DNA of 52,155 bases from the NCBI GenBank assembly GCA_009377475.1, contig WHTY01000023.1:1-52155 (forward strand). Reading direction: 5' to 3'. The position numbers were made by a program, and so were the translations under genes. This DNA is from Actinophytocola sp. (GTDB lineage Bacteria; Actinomycetota; Actinomycetes; Mycobacteriales; Pseudonocardiaceae). Under the pieces are notes generated by a model. The model did no database searches and had not been told where the DNA came from. It was given only the letters and a program-made list of their open reading frames with translations. Shown in pieces: positions 1-8,904 of the stretch (its first letter is position 1; each line of letters opens with the position of its first letter).

Positions 1-177
1 CTCCTCTTCGCCAAGTTCACGGGAGGCACCGAGCGCCCGCTCACTGAGTTCGATCCAGCCATCCCCGACATCGTGCGGTCGGTATTCGGATGCCAGCCAG
101 TGCGTCCGGCTCTCATTGGCCAACAGGTTCGCGTTGGCCACGCCCACATAGGCCCGGTACGTTCGTTCGCGCATCAT
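1..177 (-). CDS. Hypothetical protein, 3' end beyond the window
   Basis: An open frame enters from the left edge and starts at ATG 177 (a second ATG follows directly at 174). The visible 59 residues begin MMRERTYRAYVG and are rich in charged and small residues, with no signal peptide or membrane segment. It lies 45 bp downstream of the DUF6247-like gene on the same strand, so the two are probably co-transcribed. I do not recognise the family. It could be the second member of a small two-gene module, but that is inference from position only. Truncated by the window, so length is unknown. Confidence 0.5.
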   Translation of the reverse strand, partial: MMRERTYRAYVGVANANLLANESRTHWLASEYRPHDVGDGWIELSERALGASRELGEEE

Positions 178-222
178 CGTCTCCGGCGGCAACTTCCAAG
201 CTGCTGTGATTGTGGTGCCGCT

Positions 223-606
223 TTACGATGTTGTCCATCGGCCAGCGGCGCCTTCGAGTGTTGGATCATCGGGTGGCCAACTCCGGCAGGCCCGCTCACT
301 ATGACCGGTCAGCCGGGCGGCCGCTCGACGGTACATGGCTCGGTGCGCCTCCGCTCCGCGTGCGGCAGTCAACTGCGCCACCCGGCGCCAGGACTCCAGT
401 GTTTCCAGGACCTCGGAGAGGTCCAGTGTCTCGGTAGCCCTCCTCATGACCTCGCGCCACTGCTGGTCGAACTCCGCGGCTTCTTCGGGGATCAACGCGG
501 CGCGAACGTCGGCTGGGGAAGCGTCGGCGAACGACGGCCCACTGCGGCCGTGCCGTGGCTCAGGAGTCGGATGGTCATCGAGGCTGGCGGTGATCCCAAT
601 GCCCAC
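223..606 (-). CDS. DUF6247-like small actinobacterial protein
   Basis: A 127-residue soluble protein starting at GTG 606, immediately after the TAA stop (609-607) of the ABC permease gene. Residues about 25-100 (ADVRAALIPEEAAEF ... EFDQQWREVM ... LESWRRVAQLTAARG) resemble the DUF6247 family of short actinobacterial proteins: an alanine-rich start, a central EF-x-WRE helix, then a helix with a conserved tryptophan. No catalytic motif is visible and function is unknown. No clear Shine-Dalgarno precedes the GTG, so translation may depend on coupling to the permease, and a different start cannot be excluded. Family members often stand before a small toxin-like gene, which the partial downstream gene could be, but its sequence does not confirm this. 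Confidence 0.6.
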   Translation of the reverse strand: MGIGITASLDDHPTPEPRHGRSGPSFADASPADVRAALIPEEAAEFDQQWREVMRRATETLDLSEVLETLESWRRVAQLTAARGAEAHRAMYRRAAARLTGHSERACRSWPPDDPTLEGAAGRWTTS

Positions 607-3270
607 TTACGAAATGTGGCGGAGGTCGTGGTCGGGCTCGCGGCGGGCGGCGTGGAGCGCGGGGAGCAGGCAGGTCGCGACGATCAGCGTGATGCTGATG
701 GCCGCGGTGCCGCCGAGCTGCGCCCAGTGCACGTCGAAGGCCAGGTCGGCGTAGCCCCGCCAGAACAGCAGCGCCAGCGTGCCGAGCCCGGCCACGATGC
801 CGATACCGATCCCGGTCACGCCGCGCAACACCGGCTCGGCCAGCACGGCCAGCACGAGATCCCTGCGCCGGAACCCGGTGGCGCGGAGCAGCGCGAACTC
901 CGCGCGCCGCTCCCGGGTCGCGCGGTGAACCAGCGCGCCGACCGCGAACAGCGCCACCGCCAGCCCGGCCTGCAGCACCGTGGCGAAGATGTCGGTGAAG
1001 GTCGCGTTGATCGCGGTGATCTCCTCCGCGACCTCACTCATTGGCCGCATCGTCAACCCGGCTGACCCGCCAGCCGCGTTCAGCACGTCGGCGACGGCAC
1101 TCGACGGCGTGCCCGGCTCGGCGCTCGCCAGCACCAGCGTCGGCCCCTGGTTCGCCACCAGCTCGTCGTACACCGCCGACCCGATCACGGCCCCGCCGAG
1201 CAGGTAGGTGTCGGCCACCGCGAGCAGTTCGAACGTCCGCTCGCCGTGGCCGACGTCGAGCACGACGTCGTCACCGGGTCTCGCCCCGTCCGGTGTGCTG
1301 TAGCGGTCGAGCACGACGCCGTCGCCACTGTCCAGCGCATCGTAAAGCGCCGCGGCGGCGGTCGGGTATTCCGGCAGTGCCGCCGCGAGCCGGTAGGACT
1401 GCGCCGCTGCAAGCTCGTGGTCACCACGGATCAGCCGCACCGGCCAGCGCAGCTCCGCGCGTGTGCCGTCGTCGCCTTCTGTGGCGAACGAACCTTCGTC
1501 GAGCATGGTGTGCTCGAGCGCGACCATGTTCGCGATGCCGTTGCCGTCGGCGAGCGTGTCCGGATCAACCGGACCGACCGAGGTGCCGACGGCATCGAAG
1601 CCGCCACGCTGCCGGTCGACGTCGATCGCGGTGGCTCGTCCCAGCACCGACATCACCCCGACCATGAACAGCGTGACGGCGACCAGCCCGATCACCGCCC
1701 CCGACCGGCCGCGATGCTGCTCGGCCCAGGCGCCTGCGGTGCGCGTCGCCGCCTGCGCCCTGCCCCGTGGCAGGTAGCCGCGCACGAGCCGCATGACGCC
1801 GCGCAGCCGGGTACCGGCGAGCACGGTCGCGCAGGTCACCGCGCCCGCGCCCGCGACGGCCAGCAGCGCGAACCCGGACTCCACGCCGCCGCCGAAGTCG
1901 CCGAGCGCGGCGGGCGCGACGACGAACCACGCAAGCCCGGCCGCTGCCGCCCAGGTGTCGAGCCTGCGACGTGCCCTGCTGCGGCGGGCGTGCAGCCAGG
2001 CCGCGACCAGCAGCAGACTAAGTCCGGCGAATCGCAGGAACCCGGCGCCGGACGTCGCGGTGATGCCCATGCCGAGCAGCAGCAGTCCGGCACCCGCCGC
2101 CAGCGCGGGGCGGCGCGCCCAGGACGGCGGCGGCGCCGCGAGCGACGGCGGCAGTCCCCGCAGCACCCGCTCGACGTCGAGCGACGCCACCCGGCGCGCC
2201 GCGACGAACACCGTGACCAGCCCGATGCCGAGCACCAGCGCCACGGCGACGGCGAGCGAGGCGGGCCGCAGCTCGGCGGCGACCGTCGCGAACTCCCGGC
2301 CCCTGCCGAGCTCAATGCTGGCGAAGTGCGTGGCGACCTGCTCGGCAAGCAGTCTGCCGAGCGGGATCGCGAGCACCGTGCCGACCGCCGTGGCGACGAC
2401 GGTGTACGCCGCGCCCTCGGCGCACAGCAACGCCGTCACGGTGCGCCTGGTCGCACCCATGGCACCCAGCAGCGCGACCTCACGGCTGCGTTCGTAGCCG
2501 AGCAACACGATGAGATTCACCGTCAACGCGGCCGAGCCGAGCACCACCAGCAGTGCCAGGCTCGCGAAGATGCCGATGAACTGTCCCGACTCGTCGTCGG
2601 CGATGGCGTGCGCCTCTCGCTTGACGGCGACGGCGTCCAGCCCGAGCCGGTCCTCCCACTCCTGGTACGCGGCAAGCAGCCGGTCGGTGTCGCCGTCGGC
2701 GTGCAGCGCGGACACCTTGCCCGGCAGGCCGGTGGCGCGTTGCGTCGCGTCGAGCCGGGCGAGCACGTTCGCGGTGCGGCCGAGGTCGGCCACCCCGGTG
2801 TCCGCCGCGATTCCCGCGACGGACACCCGCCACGGCACGGCGGCGGCGTCACGTTCCCGGAGCACCCGGCCGTCGGAGGTGTCCCACTCGGTGTGCGGCA
2901 CCGCGATCGTCAGCGTGAGCCGGTCGCCGAGCGACAGCCCGAGCCTGCGCGCGAGCCGGTCGTTGACGATCACCTTATGCTGTCCGAGCAGCTCCGTGCG
3001 CAGCGTGCCGGTGCCCGACAACGGCTCGCCGAAGGTGCGTTCCTCCGACGAGAGGCCGAGCAGCTGGTTTCCCGGCGCGCTGACCGTGACGTCGACCGTG
3101 CCCCACTGTGCCGAGGCGTCCGCGACGAACACCTGCCGCAGCGTGTCGGACCCCACCACGGCGGCGGCGACCGTCAGCACCATCGCCAGCAGCCCGCCGA
3201 CGACGAGCAGGCCTCTGCCGGGACGACGCAGCGCGCCCCGCACCCACAGCGCTGCCGCCCGACGTGTCAC
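607..3270 (-). CDS. FtsX-like ABC transporter permease
   Basis: An 887-residue membrane protein of the MacB/FtsX permease type, working with the ATPase encoded just upstream to export or release a lipid or peptide substrate. It has an N-terminal membrane segment (about residues 15-38, LLVVGGLLAMVLTVAAA), a large extracytoplasmic domain, a block of membrane helices with the FtsX hallmark (SREVALLGAMGATRRTV), a second extracytoplasmic domain, and a C-terminal helix block containing RRAEFALLRATGFRR, the second FtsX repeat. The GTG start at 3270 overlaps the ATPase stop as GTGA, which decides the start; the open frame extends upstream only through ATPase sequence. Length is typical of duplicated FtsX permeases. 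Substrate is not predictable. Confidence 0.9.
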   Translation of the reverse strand: MTRRAAALWVRGALRRPGRGLLVVGGLLAMVLTVAAAVVGSDTLRQVFVADASAQWGTVDVTVSAPGNQLLGLSSEERTFGEPLSGTGTLRTELLGQHKVIVNDRLARRLGLSLGDRLTLTIAVPHTEWDTSDGRVLRERDAAAVPWRVSVAGIAADTGVADLGRTANVLARLDATQRATGLPGKVSALHADGDTDRLLAAYQEWEDRLGLDAVAVKREAHAIADDESGQFIGIFASLALLVVLGSAALTVNLIVLLGYERSREVALLGAMGATRRTVTALLCAEGAAYTVVATAVGTVLAIPLGRLLAEQVATHFASIELGRGREFATVAAELRPASLAVAVALVLGIGLVTVFVAARRVASLDVERVLRGLPPSLAAPPPSWARRPALAAGAGLLLLGMGITATSGAGFLRFAGLSLLLVAAWLHARRSRARRRLDTWAAAAGLAWFVVAPAALGDFGGGVESGFALLAVAGAGAVTCATVLAGTRLRGVMRLVRGYLPRGRAQAATRTAGAWAEQHRGRSGAVIGLVAVTLFMVGVMSVLGRATAIDVDRQRGGFDAVGTSVGPVDPDTLADGNGIANMVALEHTMLDEGSFATEGDDGTRAELRWPVRLIRGDHELAAAQSYRLAAALPEYPTAAAALYDALDSGDGVVLDRYSTPDGARPGDDVVLDVGHGERTFELLAVADTYLLGGAVIGSAVYDELVANQGPTLVLASAEPGTPSSAVADVLNAAGGSAGLTMRPMSEVAEEITAINATFTDIFATVLQAGLAVALFAVGALVHRATRERRAEFALLRATGFRRRDLVLAVLAEPVLRGVTGIGIGIVAGLGTLALLFWRGYADLAFDVHWAQLGGTAAISITLIVATCLLPALHAARREPDHDLRHIS

Positions 3271-3959
3271 GGCACCAGCCTCCCGTCGCGCAACCGCAAC
3301 ACTCGGTCCGCGCGGGCGACGACGTCGGGATCGTGGCTGACGACGACCGTGCCGCCGCGGTCGACGACGCCGCGCAGCAGGTCGAGCACCCCGGCCGCGG
3401 CCACGCTGTCCAGTGAACCGGTCGGTTCGTCGGCCCACACCACGGCGGGGTCGTTGACCAGCGCCCGCGCGAGCGCGACCCGCACCTGCTCGCCGCCGGA
3501 GAGCCGCGCCGGGAACGCGTCACCCCGGTCGGCGAGACCGACCGTGCCGAGCAGCTCGGCGCTGCGCTGCCGGATCCGGTCGGCGGGATTGCCTGCGAGT
3601 ACCAGCGGCAGTTGGACGTTCTCCGCCACGGTCAGCGCGGGCAGCAGGTTGAGTGTCTGAAAGCAGAACCCGAACCGTCGGCGTCGGAGGTCGGCGCGCG
3701 CGTCGTCGTCGAGTCGCGCCAGGTCGGCGCCGTCGATGTGCACCTCGCCGCGATCAGGGGCTGCGATGCCGGACAGGCAGTGCAGCAGTGTGGTCTTCCC
3801 GCCGCCGGACGGCCCGGTGATGACGAGCAACTCTCCGGCGGCGACCGTGCAGTCGACATCGGAGAGCGCGGTCACCGCCGCGTCCCCGCTGCCGTAGTCC
3901 TTGCCCAGGCCGTGCGCGGCGGCCAGGACGGTGGTGCGTGCTGTGAGTGAAGACGTCAC
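3267..3959 (-). CDS. ABC transporter ATP-binding protein (LolD/MacB type)
   Basis: A 230-residue ATPase that powers the FtsX-type permease encoded next (4-base GTGA overlap). Walker A is GPSGGGKTT (near residue 41), the Q-loop lies in GFCFQTLNLLPALTV, the signature is LSGGEQVRVALARAL, Walker B is VVWADEPTGSLD and the switch histidine is in VVSHDPDVV. EPTGSLD is typical of the MacB/LolD subfamily. The GTG at 3959 is chosen because the frame upstream is antisense to the neighbouring divergent gene and because GGA lies a few bases before it. The pair stands alone, with no substrate-binding gene or two-component system beside it, so its job could be antibiotic or peptide export or membrane lipoprotein handling. 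Confidence 0.9.
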   Translation of the reverse strand: MTSSLTARTTVLAAAHGLGKDYGSGDAAVTALSDVDCTVAAGELLVITGPSGGGKTTLLHCLSGIAAPDRGEVHIDGADLARLDDDARADLRRRRFGFCFQTLNLLPALTVAENVQLPLVLAGNPADRIRQRSAELLGTVGLADRGDAFPARLSGGEQVRVALARALVNDPAVVWADEPTGSLDSVAAAGVLDLLRGVVDRGGTVVVSHDPDVVARADRVLRLRDGRLVP

Positions 3960-4058
3960 GTCCAGGGGTTCGACGCCGAGTCGCGACGTCCTGCTCCGTG
4001 CGAGAATTCCTCCCCCCGCGCGGTAGGAAATCGGACCGGCGGGGCGAAATGAGGAAGC
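3960..4058. promoter_or_regulatory. Divergent intergenic region, ABC exporter / isomerase
   Basis: This 99-bp gap separates the minus-strand ATPase start from the plus-strand isomerase start and must hold both promoters. I see a good Shine-Dalgarno for the plus-strand gene (GAGGAAG ending at about 4057) but no convincing palindrome or -10/-35 pair. Confidence 0.35.
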
Positions 4059-4997
4059 ATGTGCATCGGTTATCGAGCCGGGACCCCGGCCAACATGCGT
4101 GAGCTGGTCGGCAGAAGGGGCTTCCTGAAGGCCAGTGCGGCGACGGCGCTGCTCGGCACGGCGCTGGCACACGACGGCCGGGGACGGCCCGCGCGGCGCG
4201 GCCCGAAGCACCGCGTGCCGCGTGACGAGATCAGCATCCAGCTCTACACCATGCGTGAGCGCATGGACCAGGACATGGACGCGGTGTTCGCGGGGCTGGC
4301 CGCGATCGGCTACCGCAAGGTCGAGCAGGCCGGGTTCCACGGCCGCAGCGCGAAGGAGTTCAAGGCGGCGCTCGACGCGCACGGGCTGCGAGCGACGTCG
4401 GGTCACCATTCGGTGTTTCCCTACGAGGAGACGCGCTGGCGGAAGTCCATCGAGGACGCCGTCATCCTCGGGCAGCGTTACATGGTCGAGCCACTGCCGG
4501 CGTTCATCGCGGCCGGACTCGTGACGCCGGTCAGCCCGCCGTCGGTGGTCTGGGGCCGGTACGCCGAGCAGTTGAACCAGGCCGCCGAGCAGGCCTCCTA
4601 CTACGGCATCGAGGTCGGTTACCACAACCACAACCCGGAGTTCCTGCCGCTGCCCGACGCCCCGGACAAAATTGGTTACGACATCCTGCTCGCCGAGACC
4701 GACCCGAAGCTGGTGCACTTCGAGCTGGACGTCTACTGGTCGTGGTACGCCGAAAAGGACCCGGTCGAGCTGCTGCGGGCACATCCGAGCCGGTTCCGGC
4801 AGTTGCACGTCAAGGACATGGACGAGAACGGCGAGATCACCGCGCCGGGCACCGGGGTGATCGACTTCGGACGGATCTTCCGTGCCGCCGCGGACCTCGG
4901 CATCACCGAGTACATCATCGAGCAGGACAACGCGGGCCAGGACGCGATGCGCAGCGCCAGGCTCGGCTATGAGCTGCTGCGCACCATCCGCTTCTGA
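4059..4997 (+). CDS. Tat-exported sugar phosphate isomerase/epimerase-like TIM barrel protein
   Basis: A 312-residue protein of the xylose-isomerase-like TIM barrel superfamily (AP endonuclease 2 fold). The N-terminus carries a twin-arginine signal (RRGFLKASAATALLG, about residues 19-33), so the enzyme is probably exported folded. The barrel begins at ISIQLYTMRERM and has metal-ligand-like motifs: a Glu in RKVEQAGFHG, GYHNHNPEF, FELDVYW, LHVKDMDENG and the final EQDNAGQDAM. Start 4059 is favoured by GAGGAAG just before it; ATG 4095, closer to the RR motif, is an alternative. Substrate unknown; members act on sugars, inositols and 3-keto-glycosides. The last 83 bp overlap the convergent multicopper oxidase gene. 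Confidence 0.85.
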   Translation: MCIGYRAGTPANMRELVGRRGFLKASAATALLGTALAHDGRGRPARRGPKHRVPRDEISIQLYTMRERMDQDMDAVFAGLAAIGYRKVEQAGFHGRSAKEFKAALDAHGLRATSGHHSVFPYEETRWRKSIEDAVILGQRYMVEPLPAFIAAGLVTPVSPPSVVWGRYAEQLNQAAEQASYYGIEVGYHNHNPEFLPLPDAPDKIGYDILLAETDPKLVHFELDVYWSWYAEKDPVELLRAHPSRFRQLHVKDMDENGEITAPGTGVIDFGRIFRAAADLGITEYIIEQDNAGQDAMRSARLGYELLRTIRF

Positions 4998-6543
4998 CCA
5001 CCCAGCGGGGACCACGGTCGATACGGGCTCCGGTCAGCTCGACTCGACACTCGACGACCTCCCAGGTGGCCATCATGCCGCCGTCCTCGTGGTCGAGCAT
5101 GTGGCAGTGGCCCATGTATGGGCCGACGTGGTCGGTGAACTTCGCCGCCACCAGCAGGTGGTCGCCTGGGTCGAGGCGGAACGTCTCCTTCAACCCGGCC
5201 TCGTGGGCCGCTGGCGGCGCACCGTTGCGGCGCAGCACCAGCCAGTCGACGTCGTGGATGTGGACGGTGTGTGACTGCATGGTGGTGTTGACCAGCAGCC
5301 AGGTCTCGACGGAGCCGAGTTCGACCCGCGCGTCGACCCGGTGATGGTCGAACGGCCGCCCGTTGATGGTGTGGGCCCGCCTGCCGGTCGCCAGGTCGAC
5401 GCCGTGGCCGAACACCCAGCTCCGCGCCGGGACGGGGCTGACGTCGGCTGCCCAGTCCGGCAGCGGCCGCAGCCGTTTCGGCGGCGCGCCCGGCCCTGTC
5501 CGCCGCGCCCGGTTGCCGACCCGGAACTCGAGCAGCCCCATCGGTAGCGCGGCCGGGTCGCCCTGTGTCGTGTTGTCGCGCGGGACGGAGTCCAGCAGCA
5601 CCCGCCGCCCTTCGAGGCGGGTGAAGTCGACGACGACGTCGGCCCGCTCGGCTGGCCCGAGCAGCACCTTCTCCCGTGGCGCCGATGTGGGCAGCAGCCC
5701 GCTCTCGGTGCCGATCTGGGTGACCGGCAGGATGTCGTCGCCCACGGTGAGCACCAGGTTGTAGAGCCGGAAGCCGGAGCCGTTGTGGAACCGCAGCCGG
5801 TAGCGCCGGGGCTCGACCTCGGCGTAGGGCTTGTGCGAGCCGTTGACCAGGTGGGTGTCGCCGCCGACCTCCCGTTCCGACGGCGGCAGCTCGAACAGCG
5901 ACAGGTCGAGCTGGTTGTCGCCGTCGAAGGTGCGGTCGGTGAGGAACAGTGGGATGTCGTAGCGCCCGCGCGGCAGCGGCAGCGCCCCGTCGACGTCGTC
6001 GTCGAGGATGAAAAGCCCACCGAGGCCCATCCAGCTGTTGAAGCTGGTGCGGTGGTGCGAGTGGTCGTGGTACCACTGCGTCGCGGCGCGTTCCGGCTCG
6101 CCGCCCTCGGTGTGCCGGTAGACGTAGGTGCGCTCGGTGCCTGCCTGGATGACGTGCCTGCCTGGCAGGCCGTCGTGCTCGGACGCCGAGTGGCTGCCGT
6201 GGTGGTGGATCGTCAGGCTCTTCGCCTCGACCGGCAGGTCGTGCACCACCGTCACCCTGGTCGGCTCCCCGGACGGCCGCCGGATCGTCGGTCCGGGAAA
6301 CGTCCCGTTGAAGGTCCACATCGTGGTCGGTGCGCCCGGCAGGATGGGCACATCGGTCTCGGCGGCGCGCAGCGTGATGTCGCTGCCGGTGAGCACATCC
6401 GGGATGGGCAGCGGCACGCCGAACTTCGGGGCCGCCGCCGCGATGCCGAGCGAGCGGGCCGGGCCGGTGAGGGATCCGGTGACGCCGAGCCCCAGCGCAC
6501 CGTAGGTGGTGTAGCGGAGCAGGTCGCGACGGGACAGTGCCAT
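4915..6543 (-). CDS. Multicopper oxidase (CotA/bilirubin-oxidase-like), Tat signal
   Basis: A 542-residue exported laccase-like enzyme that couples one-electron oxidation of a substrate to reduction of O2 to water. A Tat signal opens the protein (SRRDLLRYTTYGALG). The four copper-binding blocks are visible: HHHGSHS, WYHDHSHHRT, HTVHIHDVDW and GHCHMLDHEDGGMM, the last giving the type-1 Cys, His and axial Met. Start ATG 6543 has GAAAGG seven bases upstream. The oxidase proper should end soon after GGMMATWEVVE; here about 45 more residues continue, reading antisense through the 3' end of the convergent isomerase gene (4915-4997), which looks like lost-stop extension. It follows the PQQ-dehydrogenase chimera by 40 bp and is probably co-transcribed. 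Confidence 0.88.
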   Translation of the reverse strand: MALSRRDLLRYTTYGALGLGVTGSLTGPARSLGIAAAAPKFGVPLPIPDVLTGSDITLRAAETDVPILPGAPTTMWTFNGTFPGPTIRRPSGEPTRVTVVHDLPVEAKSLTIHHHGSHSASEHDGLPGRHVIQAGTERTYVYRHTEGGEPERAATQWYHDHSHHRTSFNSWMGLGGLFILDDDVDGALPLPRGRYDIPLFLTDRTFDGDNQLDLSLFELPPSEREVGGDTHLVNGSHKPYAEVEPRRYRLRFHNGSGFRLYNLVLTVGDDILPVTQIGTESGLLPTSAPREKVLLGPAERADVVVDFTRLEGRRVLLDSVPRDNTTQGDPAALPMGLLEFRVGNRARRTGPGAPPKRLRPLPDWAADVSPVPARSWVFGHGVDLATGRRAHTINGRPFDHHRVDARVELGSVETWLLVNTTMQSHTVHIHDVDWLVLRRNGAPPAAHEAGLKETFRLDPGDHLLVAAKFTDHVGPYMGHCHMLDHEDGGMMATWEVVECRVELTGARIDRGPRWVVRSGWCAAAHSRAWRCASRPGPRCPAR

Positions 6544-6583
6544 GGGTGAACCTTTCTGCGTCCTTGTGCTCGACTGGTGGCGC

Positions 6584-8173
6584 TTAGACGGTGCGGGCCA
6601 GGCGGCGGCGGGTGAGCAGCAGCACCCCGAACACGCCGAGCGCGAGCGGCGCGCCGACCGTGCCGAGCAGGCTGGGCTCGCTCGTGCCACCCGAGGGTGT
6701 GGCGCTGGTGGCCTTGGCGGCTGGCACGATCCGGCTGATCCGGGAGTCGGAGTTGAAGTAGAAGCCGCGGCCGTACTCGGCGAGGTAGATCGCACCGTCG
6801 GGGCCGATGTCGGCGTCGATCGGGTGGAACATCTCGGTGGTGGCCAGCGCCAGGCTGGTGGTGTCGAGCCGCCCGGTGCCGGTCACCGGCAGCGTCGCGG
6901 TCAGGTCGCGCGACCACTCCAGGAAGAAGAACGTGCCCCGGTAGGAGCCCGGCAGCCGGTACTTGCCGTCGCCTCGGTAGCGGTAGACGACGCCGGCCAT
7001 CGCGGTGCGCCCGCCGACGTCGCCGAGCTCCGGCCACCGCTGCGACGCGCCGTACGGGTAGTACACCGTCGCGGGCGCCATGCCCTCGCAGGACAGCAGT
7101 ATGCCGCCCTGCCCGGTGGCGTAGTCGTAGTCGCGGTAGGACTTGTTGTCGGCGATGCAGCGCGGCCAGCCGTGGTGGGTGCCGCCGCCGGGCGGGACGG
7201 TCTCGATCTCGTCGTAGCCGCGCGGGCCCCGGTTGGGGTCGGCCGCCGCGGCGTCCGGCCCGACGTTGCCGACGAAGGTGTAGCCGGTCGCGGGGTCGAC
7301 CGCGATGCGGTACGGGTTGCGGAAGCCCATCGCGTAGACGTACGGGTCGTAGCGCTCGTCACCGACGTGCGGGTTCGGCGCGATACCCCGCTGGCTGCCG
7401 TCGGGCACGCTGCCGTCCGGCATCATGCGCAACAGCTTGCCGCGCCGGTCGGCCGGGTTGTTCGCGGTGCGGTCGGCGTCGTAGGCGTGCATGCCGGGAC
7501 GCTTGTCCCTCGGGTTCCAGCCCTCCAGCCGGGGCGAGGTGTCGTCGCCGGTGGACAGCAGCAGCGTGCCGTCCGGCAGGAACTCGATGTCACCGGAGTA
7601 GTGGCAGCAGGTGAACCACTCGTTGGGAACCTCGATGATCGTCTTTTCGCTGTCGAGCAGCAGCGTGTTGTCGTCGGTCAGCCGGAACGTCGCCAGCCGG
7701 AACAGCCCTTGGTCCGGGTTGTTAGCGGCCACCCTCGGCACGCCAGCGGCCTTGGCGGTGACGATCGTCATGTGCGCCGACGCCGTCAGCGGGTACCTGC
7801 CGCCCGGCACATAGGCGCCTGCCGCCTGTACCGGAATGTGCTTCTGCCCGAGGCGCACTCCTGGCAGGGTTTCCACCTCGAACTCGCGCAGCGAGTCGAG
7901 CTGGTGCAGCGCGAAGGTGCGCACCTGCTCCTGCACGAACCGGATGTCGTCGAGCACCTGGCGCGCAACCTCGCTGACGATGCGGTCGATGTCCGCTGTG
8001 GACAGCCGGAAACGCTCGGGCGACCAGTCGTCGAACTGCGTGGAGTAGTCGCGGATGGCGACGTCGCCCCGGTCACGGACGTCATCGATGATCTTCTCGG
8101 CGCGGTGCCGGACCTGTGCGATGTCGTCGCGGGCGCGGTCGTTGCCGCGGCGGGTCTTGAGTGTGTGGGGCAC
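6584..8173 (-). CDS. Chimeric gene: HisD-family N-terminus joined to PQQ-dependent sugar dehydrogenase C-terminus
   Basis: A 529-residue open frame made of two unrelated halves. Residues 1 to about 148 match the start of the histidinol-dehydrogenase family, in the HpsN-like (sulfopropanediol dehydrogenase) flavour: RDYSTQFDDWSPERFRLS, DIRFVQEQVRTFA, then GAYVPGGRYPLTASAHMT and TAKAAGV. The rest of a HisD protein (about 280 residues, including Zn ligands and catalytic Glu-His) is absent. From about residue 151 (NNPDQGLFRLATF) it is the C-terminal two-thirds of a PQQ-dependent glucose/sorbosone-type dehydrogenase (CCHYSGDIEFLPDGT, LSTGDDTSP, MGFRNPYRIAVDP), ending in a membrane anchor (LGTVGAPLALGVFGVLLLTRRR). 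The GTG start has a strong GGAGG. The junction lies near 7722. Probably neither activity survives. Confidence 0.85.
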   Translation of the reverse strand: MPHTLKTRRGNDRARDDIAQVRHRAEKIIDDVRDRGDVAIRDYSTQFDDWSPERFRLSTADIDRIVSEVARQVLDDIRFVQEQVRTFALHQLDSLREFEVETLPGVRLGQKHIPVQAAGAYVPGGRYPLTASAHMTIVTAKAAGVPRVAANNPDQGLFRLATFRLTDDNTLLLDSEKTIIEVPNEWFTCCHYSGDIEFLPDGTLLLSTGDDTSPRLEGWNPRDKRPGMHAYDADRTANNPADRRGKLLRMMPDGSVPDGSQRGIAPNPHVGDERYDPYVYAMGFRNPYRIAVDPATGYTFVGNVGPDAAAADPNRGPRGYDEIETVPPGGGTHHGWPRCIADNKSYRDYDYATGQGGILLSCEGMAPATVYYPYGASQRWPELGDVGGRTAMAGVVYRYRGDGKYRLPGSYRGTFFFLEWSRDLTATLPVTGTGRLDTTSLALATTEMFHPIDADIGPDGAIYLAEYGRGFYFNSDSRISRIVPAAKATSATPSGGTSEPSLLGTVGAPLALGVFGVLLLTRRRLARTV

Positions 8174-8193
8174 TGGGTTCCTCCAGTCGGGGA

Positions 8194-8904
8194 TCAGGGG
8201 CCGACCGGTGCCAGTTCGCGCAGCCATTCGCGCAGGACACCGGAAAGGATGTGGGGATGTTCGAAAGGCAGCAGATGGCCCGCGCCCGACACGACACGCA
8301 GGTCGGCGTGCGGCATCGCCGCGGTGATACCGCGGTGGAAGCTGACCGGGCACAGCGCGTCCGCGCTGCCGCAGACGACGAGGCCGGGACACGACGAGTG
8401 CTGGAGCACGCCGAACGAGTCGGTCCGCGTGGCCTGTGCGGCCAGTTGCCGGAGGAACACCTCAGGGCCGACCCGCCGCGCCATCGCGACGAACCGGTCC
8501 GCGTGCACCGCGGGCGGCGGACCCGACGCGAACATCGCGGGCAGGATCTCGTCGCGCACCACACCTTCGAAGCCGCCAGCACGGACGCGGGCGGCCTGCG
8601 ACCGCCAGGTGGTCAGCTGCTCATCGGTCGGTGCGGCCGCGTTCGTCGAGATCGCGACCAATCCGGCAACGCGACCGGGAGCACGCCGCAGCACCTCGAA
8701 CCCGGCGATCGCACCGAGGCTCAGTCCGATCAGGACGAACTCGCCGTCGACGCTGGCGAGCACCTGCTCGGCCATCTCCCCGATGCTCGGGGCGCTGATC
8801 GCCACGTCGACGGCGCGCCGTCCGAGGTCGCCACGCACCGCAGCCCACAGCTCGCCGTCGCAGAGCATCCCCGGCACGAGCAGCACGGGCAGGTCCGGTG
8901 ACAT
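8194..8904 (-). CDS. Alpha/beta-fold hydrolase
   Basis: A 236-residue serine hydrolase. The oxyanion/N-terminal strand is VLLVPGMLCDG, the nucleophile elbow is GLSLG (in LIGLSLGAIAG), the acid is in CGSADALCP and the catalytic histidine in GAGHLLPFEHP, so the full Ser-Asp-His triad is present. Start ATG 8904 overlaps the cupin stop by one base (TGATG), which fixes the start and shows translational coupling. It stands between a bicupin and a truncated HisD-family gene in one operon, suggesting a role in a small catabolic pathway (for example hydrolysis of an ester or ring-cleavage product), but the substrate is not deducible. No signal peptide, so cytoplasmic. Confidence 0.85.
   Translation of the reverse strand: MSPDLPVLLVPGMLCDGELWAAVRGDLGRRAVDVAISAPSIGEMAEQVLASVDGEFVLIGLSLGAIAGFEVLRRAPGRVAGLVAISTNAAAPTDEQLTTWRSQAARVRAGGFEGVVRDEILPAMFASGPPPAVHADRFVAMARRVGPEVFLRQLAAQATRTDSFGVLQHSSCPGLVVCGSADALCPVSFHRGITAAMPHADLRVVSGAGHLLPFEHPHILSGVLREWLRELAPVGP

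Noticed and set aside
1246..3660. An 804-codon open frame on the plus strand opposite the FtsX permease
   Set aside because: High-GC shadow of the real gene: composition is Arg/Gly/Pro/His-rich with no domain, while the minus strand shows clear permease motifs.
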